Assembly: GCA_035515075.1 (NCBI GenBank)
Contig: DATJBZ010000037.1
Location: forward strand, 62,001-126,000
Length of the DNA stretch: 64,000 nt
Origin: Moheibacter sp035515075
Lineage (GTDB): Bacteria; Bacteroidota; Bacteroidia; Flavobacteriales; Weeksellaceae
Direction of reading: 5' to 3'
The notes under the pieces: model-generated
What the model saw: only the letters and a program-made list of their open reading frames with translations
The model's database searches: none
Told to the model about the DNA's origin: nothing
Shown: positions 1 to 8,453 of the stretch, one piece after another
How positions within the stretch are numbered: the first letter of the stretch is position 1
Layout: every line of letters begins with the position of its first letter
Made by a program: the position numbers and the translations under genes

Positions 1-51
1 AGTCGCTTTTGAAATTAAATCGTAACTTAGCTTTCCGTAAAAATTAGGACC

Positions 52-1821
52 ATGGCGTTTCAGGAAAATGAAGTTTTAAAGAGATTACCCGAGCATTTAA
101 GGCAATTTGTTAACGATCAAAATTACGACAATTACACACCGATTGACCAAGCGGTTTGGCGGTATGTGATGCGCAAAAACGTTGATTATTTGCGAAAAGT
201 AGCACACGGTAGTTATTTGGAAGGTTTGCATTTGACTGGAATTTCAATTGAAGAAATCCCTAGCATGTATGGCATGAACCGAATTTTGAAAGACATTGGT
301 TGGGCCGCCGTGGCAGTCGATGGGTTCATTCCGCCAACGGCTTTTATGGAATTTCAAGCCTACAATGTCTTGGTCATTGCACAAGACATTCGCCAAATTC
401 AAAACATCGAATACACCCCTGCACCAGACATCATCCACGAATCAGCGGGGCATGCGCCGATCATTGCCAATCCTGAATATGCAGAGTATTTGCGTCGTTT
501 TGGTGAAATTGGCAGCAAAGCGATTTCTTCTTCGATGGATTATGAAATGTACGAAGCCATTCGCCATTTGTCGATTGTGAAAGAAGACCGAGAGAGCGAT
601 CCCAAGGTAGTCGATCGAGCAGAGCAACGCGTGCTGGATCTGCAAAATTCAGTATCTGAATTGTCCGAAATGTCCAAAATTAGAAACCTGCATTGGTGGA
701 CAGTCGAATACGGATTGATTGGTGATTTAAAAAATCCAAAAATTTATGGCGCAGGATTGTTGTCTTCCATAGGCGAAAGCAAATGGTGCATGGGCGATGA
801 AGTGAAAAAGTTGCCTTATGATTTGACAGCAGCAGAAGTGAACTTTGATATTACAAAACCTCAACCGCAATTGTTTGTTACCCCAGATTTTGCACATTTG
901 AATTTTGTGTTGGAGCAGTTTGCCAACCAGATGGGCATGAGAAGGGGAGGGACTGAAGGCATTCAGCAATTGATTGAATCCAAGAATTTAGGAACGATCG
1001 AATACAATACAGGATTGCAAGTTTCAGGAACGTTCAAGAATGTCATCACCAACCATCATCTCAACCCAATTTACATTCAAACCGAAGGACCGACCGCTTT
1101 GTCTTACCACGAAAAAGAATTGATCGGTCATGGAACTTATACACATACCCATGGATTTGGTTCACCCGTTGGTCGATTGAAACATACCAATATGGCGATT
1201 GAGGACATGTCACCCTATGATTTGGAAGCTTACAATATCAAAGAAGGACAAATGACGCGTTTGGAATTTGAAGGGGGAATTACGGTAGAAGGCGAAGTCA
1301 TCACTGGAACGCGCAACCGAAATGGAAAAGTTTTGTTGGTTTCTTTCAAGAACTGTACAGTAAAACATCATGATGCCATTTTATTTCATCCAGATTGGGG
1401 CACTTATGACATGGCGATTGGTAAAACCATTGTTTCAGCCTATGCAGGACCAGCGGACCATACTTCGTTTGATATGATCACCCATGAATTGGAAACAAAA
1501 GTGAAAAACACAGTGGTGTCAAAAGAAGCACAGCAATTGAGAGATTTCTATGCCAAGGTAAGAGAAGCACGTACGCAAAATTCACTCAAAGAAGCGGAAT
1601 TGACAACCATTTTTCAAGCACTTCAAACGGACTATCCCAACGAATGGTTGTTGGGTGTGGAGTTGTATGAATCTGCCTTTCAACAACAATTGGACATCCA
1701 ACATGAAATCAAGTTGTATTTGCTTTCGATGATGGAACGTTCAAAAGAGGTCGCGCATTTGATTGAAGATGGGATCGATTTGGTAGAAAATCCTATCGCT
1801 TTCGAATCTTTAGTTTCTTAG
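52..1821 (+). CDS. Aromatic amino acid hydroxylase (phenylalanine 4-monooxygenase type), long form
   Basis: 589 residues. Members of this family use non-haem iron, tetrahydropterin and O2 to hydroxylate an aromatic amino acid, usually Phe to Tyr, in the cytoplasm. The iron site is visible: the motif HESAGHAP gives His129 and His134, and the conserved acid follows as Glu219 in WWTVEYGL. The catalytic domain fills about residues 25-300. The remaining C-terminal part, about 290 residues, is much longer than in classic bacterial PhhA (about 260-300 residues in total) and I recognise no named domain in it. A long form like this is common in Bacteroidota. The ATG at 52 begins a continuous open frame with no better start nearby. 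The last 29 bases overlap the convergent gene at 1793-2242. The exact substrate (Phe, Tyr or Trp) cannot be settled from the sequence. Confidence 0.9.
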   Translation: MAFQENEVLKRLPEHLRQFVNDQNYDNYTPIDQAVWRYVMRKNVDYLRKVAHGSYLEGLHLTGISIEEIPSMYGMNRILKDIGWAAVAVDGFIPPTAFMEFQAYNVLVIAQDIRQIQNIEYTPAPDIIHESAGHAPIIANPEYAEYLRRFGEIGSKAISSSMDYEMYEAIRHLSIVKEDRESDPKVVDRAEQRVLDLQNSVSELSEMSKIRNLHWWTVEYGLIGDLKNPKIYGAGLLSSIGESKWCMGDEVKKLPYDLTAAEVNFDITKPQPQLFVTPDFAHLNFVLEQFANQMGMRRGGTEGIQQLIESKNLGTIEYNTGLQVSGTFKNVITNHHLNPIYIQTEGPTALSYHEKELIGHGTYTHTHGFGSPVGRLKHTNMAIEDMSPYDLEAYNIKEGQMTRLEFEGGITVEGEVITGTRNRNGKVLLVSFKNCTVKHHDAILFHPDWGTYDMAIGKTIVSAYAGPADHTSFDMITHELETKVKNTVVSKEAQQLRDFYAKVREARTQNSLKEAELTTIFQALQTDYPNEWLLGVELYESAFQQQLDIQHEIKLYLLSMMERSKEVAHLIEDGIDLVENPIAFESLVS

Positions 1822-2242
1822 CCATCAAATCGGTCAACAATCCACCCAACCACGAAAAGAAAAATAATACGGGTAAAATGGATACTTCGTACCAAGTAGG
1901 GTGGTGTGCTGTGAAAATTACATCCAAATAAGCGATGATGAACAACAGAAAACCAACGAAGGCAGCATAGGCTTTCTTGGCTCTTTTGACCAAAGCTGCA
2001 GTCGTCAATCCACCAAAAATGGCGCCTACACCACAAGAAAACAATAGCGCTATGAAAAAGTGATCGCGCACTTCGGGTGTGCGTGCCGCGTATTTGATCA
2101 CACGGTTCCAATGTTCATACGGAAAACGTGAATAATCATATTCGATCCAATTTTGGTTTAGTGAAATGCCCAAAGTGATGATCACCATCGCAATGGCCAA
2201 GCCCAAAAGCACCGCAAAAGTATTTCTTAGAAAAGTAAACAT
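1793..2242 (-). CDS. Small inner-membrane protein, unknown function
   Basis: 149 residues counted from the Met in MFTFLRNTF, which is preferred over an upstream Met because the ridA stop codon lies just before it, one base away. It has four hydrophobic stretches (about residues 5-25, 65-85, 95-110 and 122-142) separated by short charged loops, and it ends in a basic tail, KKLKIRKR. This pattern suggests a four-helix integral membrane protein. I recognise no catalytic motif and do not assign a function. It follows ridA with a one-base gap and is probably translated from the same message. Its 3' end overlaps the hydroxylase gene tail to tail by 29 bp. Confidence 0.7.
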   Translation of the reverse strand: MFTFLRNTFAVLLGLAIAMVIITLGISLNQNWIEYDYSRFPYEHWNRVIKYAARTPEVRDHFFIALLFSCGVGAIFGGLTTAALVKRAKKAYAAFVGFLLFIIAYLDVIFTAHHPTWYEVSILPVLFFFSWLGGLLTDLMAKKLKIRKR

Positions 2243-2243
2243 G

Positions 2244-2621
2244 TTATAAAGTGGCAATCATTGAAATTTCAACTTTGACATCGCTGGGCAATTTGGCCAC
2301 TTGGACCGTTTCTCTGGCAGGATAAACGCCATCGGTAAAGTAAGAAGCATAAATCTCATTGACCACTGCAAAATCATCCATGTTTTTTAGAAAAATAGTG
2401 GTTTTGACCACCTTAGAAAAATCTGAATTCGCTTCAGTCAAAATCGCTTCCAAATTTTTCATCACTTGATGGGTTGCATCCGCAATCTCATGAACGATTT
2501 CTCTGGTCGCAGGATTGGCAGGGATTTGCCCAGAAATAAACAACAAATTGTTGAATGAAATCGCTTGGCTATAGGGTCCAATCGCTTGTGGAGCGTTTGT
2601 CGTATGTATTTTATTTTTCAT
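2244..2621 (-). CDS. ridA: RidA family reactive intermediate deaminase
   Basis: 125 residues from the Met in MKNKIHTTNAPQ. RidA proteins hydrolyse reactive enamine/imine intermediates made by PLP enzymes and so protect other PLP enzymes. Typical family signatures are present: APQAIGPYSQA near the N-terminus, LLFISGQIP, and the closing block YPARETVQVAKLP with the Arg that binds the substrate carboxylate, then VEISMIA. The frame is open 27 codons further upstream, but the family begins at this Met, and a TAnnTTTG promoter element sits only four bases before it, so the longer version is unlikely. It is the first gene of a two-gene operon with the membrane protein at 1793-2242. Confidence 0.95.
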   Translation of the reverse strand: MKNKIHTTNAPQAIGPYSQAISFNNLLFISGQIPANPATREIVHEIADATHQVMKNLEAILTEANSDFSKVVKTTIFLKNMDDFAVVNEIYASYFTDGVYPARETVQVAKLPSDVKVEISMIATL

Positions 2622-2625
2622 CCTG

Positions 2626-2633
2626 CAAATATA
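2626..2633 (-). promoter_or_regulatory. Putative ridA promoter -7 element, almost touching the start codon
   Basis: On the minus strand the bases read TATATTTG, matching the Bacteroidota -7 consensus TAnnTTTG. The ridA ATG begins four bases after it, so transcription would start at or inside the start codon. The matching -33 region has TTTTAC at a 19-nt spacing rather than TTTG, so the assignment is moderate. Confidence 0.4.
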
Positions 2634-2819
2634 CAATACTTCGCCTGAAATTGTAAAATGAGTGGGGATTGATTTTGTTTTTGGAGTATTTATGTAAATC
2701 ACTTTAAATTGATTTTTGAAAATCTAAACAAAACTCGTTCGTTAAATAGAGAAAATCAGTGATTCTATCCTCAGTGAAATGCATAAATATAGTTTTTTTT
2801 GGTTATTTTACAGTACGAT

Positions 2820-3125
2820 CTACTCTCTTTGGATTCTTTTCAAGAAATAACTCACTTTCAATTCAGTTTCTTCAAAAAAGGCATCTGAGAATTGCCGCGA
2901 TGTGGTGTAGCCAGTGTATTCACTAAGTGCGTTTATGGTGTATTGTCGATAAGTAGGGTCTTTTTCCAATAATTCGATGATATGGTTGATTCGTAATTTA
3001 TTGAGGTAGGAGGTGAAATTCAACCCCTTTTGGGAATTAATGACTTTAGATAGATAACTCCTATTGGTTTTAAGCTTTTTAGCAAGATAGGGCAAATCTA
3101 TTGTGAAATAGTCCCCATTCTCCAA
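2820..3125 (-). pseudogene. AraC-family DNA-binding domain fragment, N-terminus missing
   Basis: About 101 residues, with no ATG start; the longest form begins at a TTG. The sequence is a typical C-terminal AraC-type double helix-turn-helix: LPYLAKKLKTNRSYLSKVI is the first helix-turn-helix, and YRQYTINALSEYTGY and TSRQFSDAFFEETEL form the second. Bacteroidota relatives carry several hundred residues of TPR or sensor region and a membrane helix before this domain. Here an in-frame TGA lies four codons upstream of the TTG, and I saw no sensor region continuing beyond it. It is therefore most likely the remnant of a regulator gene, although a stand-alone DNA-binding protein cannot be excluded. 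Confidence 0.6.
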
Positions 3126-3262
3126 AGTAAGCGTTCAAAAATGATAATGTACTACAATTAATGACGCCACATTTTCAGCAACCAATCGCTCTAATGTCTA
3201 ATCTCTAATGTGTCAATTTTAAATTTTGTTATATTTATCGATTCAAAATAACAAAACACACA

Positions 3263-5728
3263 ATGCGTTCATTTTATTTCTTTGTAATTGCTTTATTTTT
3301 CTATTCAATAAATTTCGCCCAAACACCCCAAAAACCCAATGCTGCTGAAATTTATGAATCCATTCAAAAACTCAATTTTTTAGGTTCGGTGTTGTATGTA
3401 GCGGCACATCCTGACGATGAAAACACCCATTTGATATCCTATTTTGCCAACCAAGTGCATGCACGAACGGCTTATATTTCTTTGACGCGCGGCGATGGTG
3501 GACAAAATCTCATTGGCCCAGAATTGCGGGAATTATTGGGCGTGATTCGAACCCAAGAATTGCTGCAAGCCCGCCGAGTAGATGGCGGCATTCAGTTTTT
3601 TAGCCGAGCCAATGATTTTGGTTATTCCAAAAATCCAGAAGAAACCTTTCGCATTTGGAACAAGCAAAAAGTAATGAGCGATTTGGTGTATGTCATTCGG
3701 AAATTCCAACCCGATGTGATCATCAATCGTTTTGACCACCGTTCGCCCGGAACCACTCATGGACATCATACGGCTTCAGCGATGTTGAGTATGGAGGCGT
3801 TTGATTTGGCAGCGCAGAAAAATCAATTTCCAACTCAATTGGATGCAGTGAAAGTTTGGCAGCCGAAACGTCTGTTTTTCAATCCTTCTTGGTTTTTTTA
3901 CGGCAGTCATGAGGCTTTTGAAAAAGCGGATAAATCCCATTATTTCAAAATGGACATCGGTGCGTATTATCCTACTTTGGGTGTGAGCAACAGTGAAATC
4001 GCGGCGAAAAGTCGAAGTCAACACAGTTCACAAGGTTTTGGCGCGACAGCGGTTCGAGGTGCTGCCATGGAATATTTGGAATTATTGAAAGGCGAGAAGG
4101 TAGAAGGAAATGTGTTTGATGGGATTGATACGACTTGGAACCGTATAAAAGGCGGAAAAGAAATCGGAGCCATTTTGTCGAAAGTTGAACGAGATTTTGA
4201 TTTCAAAAATCCATCCAACTCAGTTCCTGAATTGGTCAAAGCCTATCAATTGATCTTAAAATTAGAAGATGAACATTGGCGCGCCATCAAATTAGAAGAA
4301 ATCAAAAACATCATTTACCATTCTTCAGGTTTGTTTTTAGAAGCAATTGCTTCGTCCAAAAGTGCAGTGGCGGGCGAAAAAATCGACATTGAAATTGAAG
4401 CGATCAACCGAAGTGCATTGCCGATAGAATGGCTAAGAGTTTCAGACAAAAAGGTCAACCAGAATTTGGCATTTAACCAAGAAAATAAACAATCAATCGC
4501 TTATACTTTTCCGCAAAACACACCGAGTTCATCGCCTTATTGGTTGGACGAAAAAGGAAGTTTGGGCATGTACCAAGTGTCGGATAAGGATCTGATTGGT
4601 TTGCCCGAAACGCCGGCAGCTCATCATTTGGATTTTCATTTGAAGATTGCTGGACAGGAATTTACTTTTCAAAAACCATTGGTGTACAAATACAACGATC
4701 CCGAAAAGGGAGAAACCTACAAACCTTTTGTGATTGTGCCGAAAGCATCGGTGCATGTAGAAGAAAAAGTATTGATTTTCAGTGATGAAAGTCCAAAAAA
4801 AGTAGGCGTCAAAGTAAAAGCATTTACCGATAATTTAAATGGAAATTTGAGTTTACAAGCTTCTGGATGGAAAGTTGTTCCAGAAAAACAAGCAATCGCT
4901 TTGCATTCAAAAGGAGAAGAAAAAACGATTTGGTTTGAAGTATTTCCGCCTAAAAATTCATCCGAAGAAACGTTAATTCCACAATTGAAAATCGGCAACC
5001 AAGTTTTTGACGAACAATTGATTGAATTGAATTACAACCATATTCCCGAACAGCAAATTTTACAATCCGGCGCCAGTAAAATTGTCCGTTTGGACATTCA
5101 GAAAAAAGGCGAAAAAATTGGTTACATTGTGGGCGCAGGCGACACGGTTCCTGAGAATTTACGGCAAATTGGCTATGAAGTAGCAATCATTTCTCCCCAA
5201 GAGATTACAGCTGAACTATTGAAAAATTTTGATGCGGTTGTTTTGGGCATTCGCGCGTTCAATGTCGTGCCAGAATTGAGCTATAAAAACAAAATCCTAT
5301 TTGATTATGTGAATGATGGTGGAAATTTATTGGTGCAATACAATACGAACCACGCCTTGGTAACGGAAGAAATCGCTCCTTTTTCACTCCAATTGTCACG
5401 TGATCGCGTAACCGATGAATTTTCAGAAGTGAAATTCATTCATCCATCGCACCAAGCTTTGAATGTACCCAATAAAATTTCGGACAAAGATTTTGAAGGT
5501 TGGGTACAAGAAAGAGGATTGTATTTTCCAAACAAATGGGACGCGGCTTTTGAACCGATTGTTTCGATGAAAGATGAAGGCGAAAAAAGCACCAAAGGAA
5601 GTATCTTGGTAGCGCGGTATGGCAAAGGATTTTATGTTTATACGGGATTGAGTTTTTTTAGGGAATTGCCTGCGGGCGTTCCTGGCGCATATCGATTGTT
5701 GGCGAATTTGTTGTCTTTGGGCAAATAA
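3263..5728 (+). CDS. Secreted PIG-L/LmbE family deacetylase
   Basis: 821 residues with a clear signal peptide (residues 1-19, ending NFAQ), so it works in the periplasm or outside the cell. The N-terminal domain (about residues 38-290) is a PIG-L/LmbE N-acetylglucosaminyl-type deacetylase: AHPDDE at 48-53 and HGHH at 166-169 supply zinc ligands and the catalytic Asp. The C-terminal half contains beta-rich regions of unknown role and ends with a glutamine-amidotransferase-like fold (the stretch around residues 620-815, with GYIVGAGDTVPENLRQIGY and VQYNTNHALV), a common arrangement in Bacteroidota. It is followed closely by a 36-residue membrane protein and a sodium:solute symporter, which suggests that the product of deacetylation is imported. 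The substrate is unknown. Confidence 0.88.
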   Translation: MRSFYFFVIALFFYSINFAQTPQKPNAAEIYESIQKLNFLGSVLYVAAHPDDENTHLISYFANQVHARTAYISLTRGDGGQNLIGPELRELLGVIRTQELLQARRVDGGIQFFSRANDFGYSKNPEETFRIWNKQKVMSDLVYVIRKFQPDVIINRFDHRSPGTTHGHHTASAMLSMEAFDLAAQKNQFPTQLDAVKVWQPKRLFFNPSWFFYGSHEAFEKADKSHYFKMDIGAYYPTLGVSNSEIAAKSRSQHSSQGFGATAVRGAAMEYLELLKGEKVEGNVFDGIDTTWNRIKGGKEIGAILSKVERDFDFKNPSNSVPELVKAYQLILKLEDEHWRAIKLEEIKNIIYHSSGLFLEAIASSKSAVAGEKIDIEIEAINRSALPIEWLRVSDKKVNQNLAFNQENKQSIAYTFPQNTPSSSPYWLDEKGSLGMYQVSDKDLIGLPETPAAHHLDFHLKIAGQEFTFQKPLVYKYNDPEKGETYKPFVIVPKASVHVEEKVLIFSDESPKKVGVKVKAFTDNLNGNLSLQASGWKVVPEKQAIALHSKGEEKTIWFEVFPPKNSSEETLIPQLKIGNQVFDEQLIELNYNHIPEQQILQSGASKIVRLDIQKKGEKIGYIVGAGDTVPENLRQIGYEVAIISPQEITAELLKNFDAVVLGIRAFNVVPELSYKNKILFDYVNDGGNLLVQYNTNHALVTEEIAPFSLQLSRDRVTDEFSEVKFIHPSHQALNVPNKISDKDFEGWVQERGLYFPNKWDAAFEPIVSMKDEGEKSTKGSILVARYGKGFYVYTGLSFFRELPAGVPGAYRLLANLLSLGK

Positions 5729-5741
5729 AAAGAAAGAAAGA

Positions 5742-5852
5742 ATGAAAGAAAAGAAAAACGCCATAGTTTGGCAAAAAACCTACGGATGGATGTTGTTGTT
5801 GAATGCAGTGTATATCCTGATTTTCTATGGATTAATGAAAATATTCGGTTGA
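5742..5852 (+). CDS. 36-residue single-helix membrane protein, coupled to the symporter
   Basis: An ATG at 5742 opens 36 codons ending at TGA 5850-5852. The N-terminus is basic and polar (MKEKKNAIVWQKTYGW), followed by one hydrophobic helix (WMLLLNAVYILIFYGLMKIF). It starts 13 bases after the deacetylase stop and ends one base before the symporter ATG at 5854, with a GA-rich stretch in front of its start that could bind the ribosome. The tight packing and the amphipathic-then-hydrophobic layout argue for a real small membrane protein. By analogy with small partners of SLC5-type transporters (YhdT with PanF, YjcH with ActP) it may be an accessory subunit, but this is inference. I know no function for it. 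Confidence 0.65.
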   Translation: MKEKKNAIVWQKTYGWMLLLNAVYILIFYGLMKIFG

Positions 5853-5853
5853 T

Positions 5854-7533
5854 ATGCATTGGATAGATTGGGCGATTTTGGTCAGTTCGTTGTTGTTCAT
5901 CGTGGTGTATGGCACCTACAAAACGCGGAACAACAAGGGTATGGACGACTTTTTAAAAGCACGGGATGCCAATTGGTTTGGGGTAGGATTGTCGGTGATG
6001 GCGACCCAAGCGAGTGCGATTACTTTTTTGTCCACGCCGGGACAAGCTTTTCATGACGGAATGGGCTTTGTGCAATTTTATTTTGGATTGCCGATTGCGA
6101 TGGTCATCATTTGTTTGGTGTTCATACCGATTTATCGAAGGCTCAATGTTTATACGGCCTATGAATTTTTGGAAGGTCGTTTTGATCTGAAAACAAGGAC
6201 TTTAACCGCTCTGCTTTTCTTGGTTCAAAGAGGTTTATCTGCTGGGATCACCATTTTTGCACCTGCGATCATTTTGTCTGCCGTTTTGGGCTGGGATTTA
6301 TTGACTTTGAACATCATCATCGGTTCTTTGGTCATTATTTATACCGTTTCTGGTGGAACTAAAGCCGTAAACGTAACTCAAAAACAGCAAATGGCGATCA
6401 TGATGGGCGGCATGCTGGTGGCTTTTGTGATTTTGATGTACGAATTGCCGCCTGAAATCAACTTTCAAAATGCTTTGTCGATTGCGGGTGCCAGTGGGAA
6501 ATTGGATATTTTGGATTTTTCATTTGATTTGAACAACCGTTATACGTTTTGGAGTGGCATCATTGGCGGAACTTTTCTGTCTTTGTCTTATTTTGGAACG
6601 GACCAAAGTCAAGTACAACGGTATTTGTCTGGGAAATCGGTGAAACAAAGCCAAATGGGTATGATCATGAATGGTTTTCTGAAGGTGCCGATGCAGTTTT
6701 TCATTTTGTTGGTTGGTGTGATGGTTTTTGTGTTTTATCAATTCAATGCATCTCCGTTGAATTTCAATCCTTTGGCCAATGAACGCATCGAGCAATCCGA
6801 ACACTATGCCGCTTACCAAGCCTTGGAAGTACAGCAACAAACCAATTTTGAAAACAAACAAGCTTTGTTAGCGGACTTTCTCAACCAATCCCAAGAAGAT
6901 AATAGGGCAATTCGTGCACATTTGGCGGCGTTGGATGGCACAGATGCACAATTGAGGAAAGAGGCGAAGGCGTTGATCGAAGCAGCGGATCCGACCATTG
7001 AAACCAATGACAAGGACTATGTGTTCATTCATTTTGTGTTAAACCATTTGCCCAAAGGCATCATCGGGTTGATTTTGGCGATGGCCTTGTGTGCGGCGAT
7101 GTCTTCGACGGCTTCTGAATTGAATGCTTTGGCAACGACAACGACCATTGATTTGTACCAAAGAAATCGACAAAACAAAAGTGAGGCACATTACTTGAAA
7201 ATGTCGAAATGGTTTACTTTGCTTTGGGGCGTTTTGGCCATTTTATTTGCTTGTGTGGCGAATTTGTTTGACAATTTGATCCAATTGGTCAACATCATCG
7301 GTTCGATTTTCTATGGCAATGTTTTGGGGATTTTTCTGTTGGCATTTTTCGTGAAATTTGTCCGTCCCAACGCTGTTTTTTTGGCAGCCATTTTAACACA
7401 AATTACTGTCATTGTCGTTTGGAAATTGGATGCAATGCCTTTTTTGTGGTTGAATTTATTGGGTTGTGGTTTGGTGATGATGCTAGCGGTGTTTTTTCAA
7501 TTGATTCAAACCAAGAGCCATAAAGCAGAATGA
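5854..7533 (+). CDS. Sodium:solute symporter (SSS/SLC5 family)
   Basis: 559 residues with about 13 hydrophobic helices, typical of Na+-coupled symporters of the SSS family. Recognisable stretches are ATQASAITFLSTPGQAF in the first unwound helix, LVQRGLSAGITIFAPA, VSGGTKAVNVTQKQQ and SYFGTDQSQVQRYLSGKS. A hydrophilic insert of about 100 residues (about 295-395, rich in Gln, Glu and Ala) separates the core from ALCAAMSSTASELNALAT. Such inserts are seen in Bacteroidota members. It is the last gene of the deacetylase operon, so the substrate is likely a sugar- or amine-type product of that enzyme, but this is a guess from context. Confidence 0.9.
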   Translation: MHWIDWAILVSSLLFIVVYGTYKTRNNKGMDDFLKARDANWFGVGLSVMATQASAITFLSTPGQAFHDGMGFVQFYFGLPIAMVIICLVFIPIYRRLNVYTAYEFLEGRFDLKTRTLTALLFLVQRGLSAGITIFAPAIILSAVLGWDLLTLNIIIGSLVIIYTVSGGTKAVNVTQKQQMAIMMGGMLVAFVILMYELPPEINFQNALSIAGASGKLDILDFSFDLNNRYTFWSGIIGGTFLSLSYFGTDQSQVQRYLSGKSVKQSQMGMIMNGFLKVPMQFFILLVGVMVFVFYQFNASPLNFNPLANERIEQSEHYAAYQALEVQQQTNFENKQALLADFLNQSQEDNRAIRAHLAALDGTDAQLRKEAKALIEAADPTIETNDKDYVFIHFVLNHLPKGIIGLILAMALCAAMSSTASELNALATTTTIDLYQRNRQNKSEAHYLKMSKWFTLLWGVLAILFACVANLFDNLIQLVNIIGSIFYGNVLGIFLLAFFVKFVRPNAVFLAAILTQITVIVVWKLDAMPFLWLNLLGCGLVMMLAVFFQLIQTKSHKAE

Positions 7534-7542
7534 AATTAAATT

Positions 7543-7576
7543 AAAAAAAGCGGAAATCATATTCTGAATTCCGCTT
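7543..7576 (-). terminator. Rho-independent terminator for the M48 gene
   Basis: On the minus strand an AAGCGGAA/TTCCGCTT stem with a 13-nt loop is followed by a run of seven T. It lies 20 bases beyond the stop of the M48 lipoprotein and also just after the convergent symporter gene. Confidence 0.7.
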
Positions 7577-7595
7577 GCGTTGATTCTTTTTAGAA

Positions 7596-8408
7596 TTATT
7601 TTCCTTTGTAAGGGCTTTTGTTGTAGTAGTCCATTGCTTTAGGCATAATGGATTGAATTTGTGCAATACGATTGCCTGGGTTGGGGTGCGTACTCAAAAA
7701 TTGAGGTGGCGTCTGTTTCCCTGCCGAAGCAGCTTCCATTCTTTGCCAAAAAGCAATTGCTTCTTGTGGATTGTAACCTGCCATCGCCATCAAATAAAGC
7801 CCAGCTTGATCTGCGTCCAATTCCATGCTTCTTCCATATTTCAACATGCCCAATTGTGCAGTAACGGGATAGTATTGGTTGAAAACATTTCTCCATTGGT
7901 CATTAGAAATGGCCACATTTCCTCCCAACATAATTCCTTGTGCCAATAAGCCATTGCTCATTTGTTCGGCACTATGTCCTGCCAAAGCATGGGCAACTTC
8001 ATGGCCCATCACAACGGCTACGCCATTCTCTCCTTTACAAACCGGTAAAATTCCAGTATAAAAAGCCACTTTTCCACCTGGCATGCACCAAGCATTTAAC
8101 TGATCGCTCTTGATCAATTTAAACTCCCAAGCAAAACCTTGTAGTTTTTGTTGTTGTCCGATTTCTCTATAGAATTTATCCGCAGCGTATTTGATTCTTT
8201 GGCCTACATCATTGATCATTTTGGCATTTGCAGTGTTTTGTTCGATTTGGCTTTCTTTGATGACTTGATTGTACTGGGCAAAAGATTGAGGGAAAATCTC
8301 GGCATTGGAAACCAAGGCCAAGGATTGTCTGCCTGTCAAAGGATTGGTGGCACATGCAGCAATGATCAACATGAGCATTGCAAGCGTTAGATTTTTTTTA
8401 TTTCTCAT
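7596..8408 (-). CDS. M48 family metallopeptidase, lipoprotein (BepA/LoiP-like)
   Basis: 270 residues from MRNKKNLTLAM. The N-terminus is a lipoprotein signal (LIIAAC, lipidated Cys19), so it is anchored in a membrane facing the periplasm. The zinc protease motif HEVAH is at residues 136-140 and the third ligand Glu lies in the downstream SMELDADQAGL block. Relatives degrade misfolded outer-membrane proteins or help assemble them. A start 15 codons further upstream is possible but would spoil the signal peptide. It lies 45 bases after mutS on the same strand and may be partly co-transcribed with it. No repeat domain follows the peptidase, so it is a short, single-domain form. Confidence 0.9.
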   Translation of the reverse strand: MRNKKNLTLAMLMLIIAACATNPLTGRQSLALVSNAEIFPQSFAQYNQVIKESQIEQNTANAKMINDVGQRIKYAADKFYREIGQQQKLQGFAWEFKLIKSDQLNAWCMPGGKVAFYTGILPVCKGENGVAVVMGHEVAHALAGHSAEQMSNGLLAQGIMLGGNVAISNDQWRNVFNQYYPVTAQLGMLKYGRSMELDADQAGLYLMAMAGYNPQEAIAFWQRMEAASAGKQTPPQFLSTHPNPGNRIAQIQSIMPKAMDYYNKSPYKGK

Positions 8409-8453
8409 TTTTTTAGGTTTTTCATTTTTTTTATGGACAATTAACGTGCCCAA

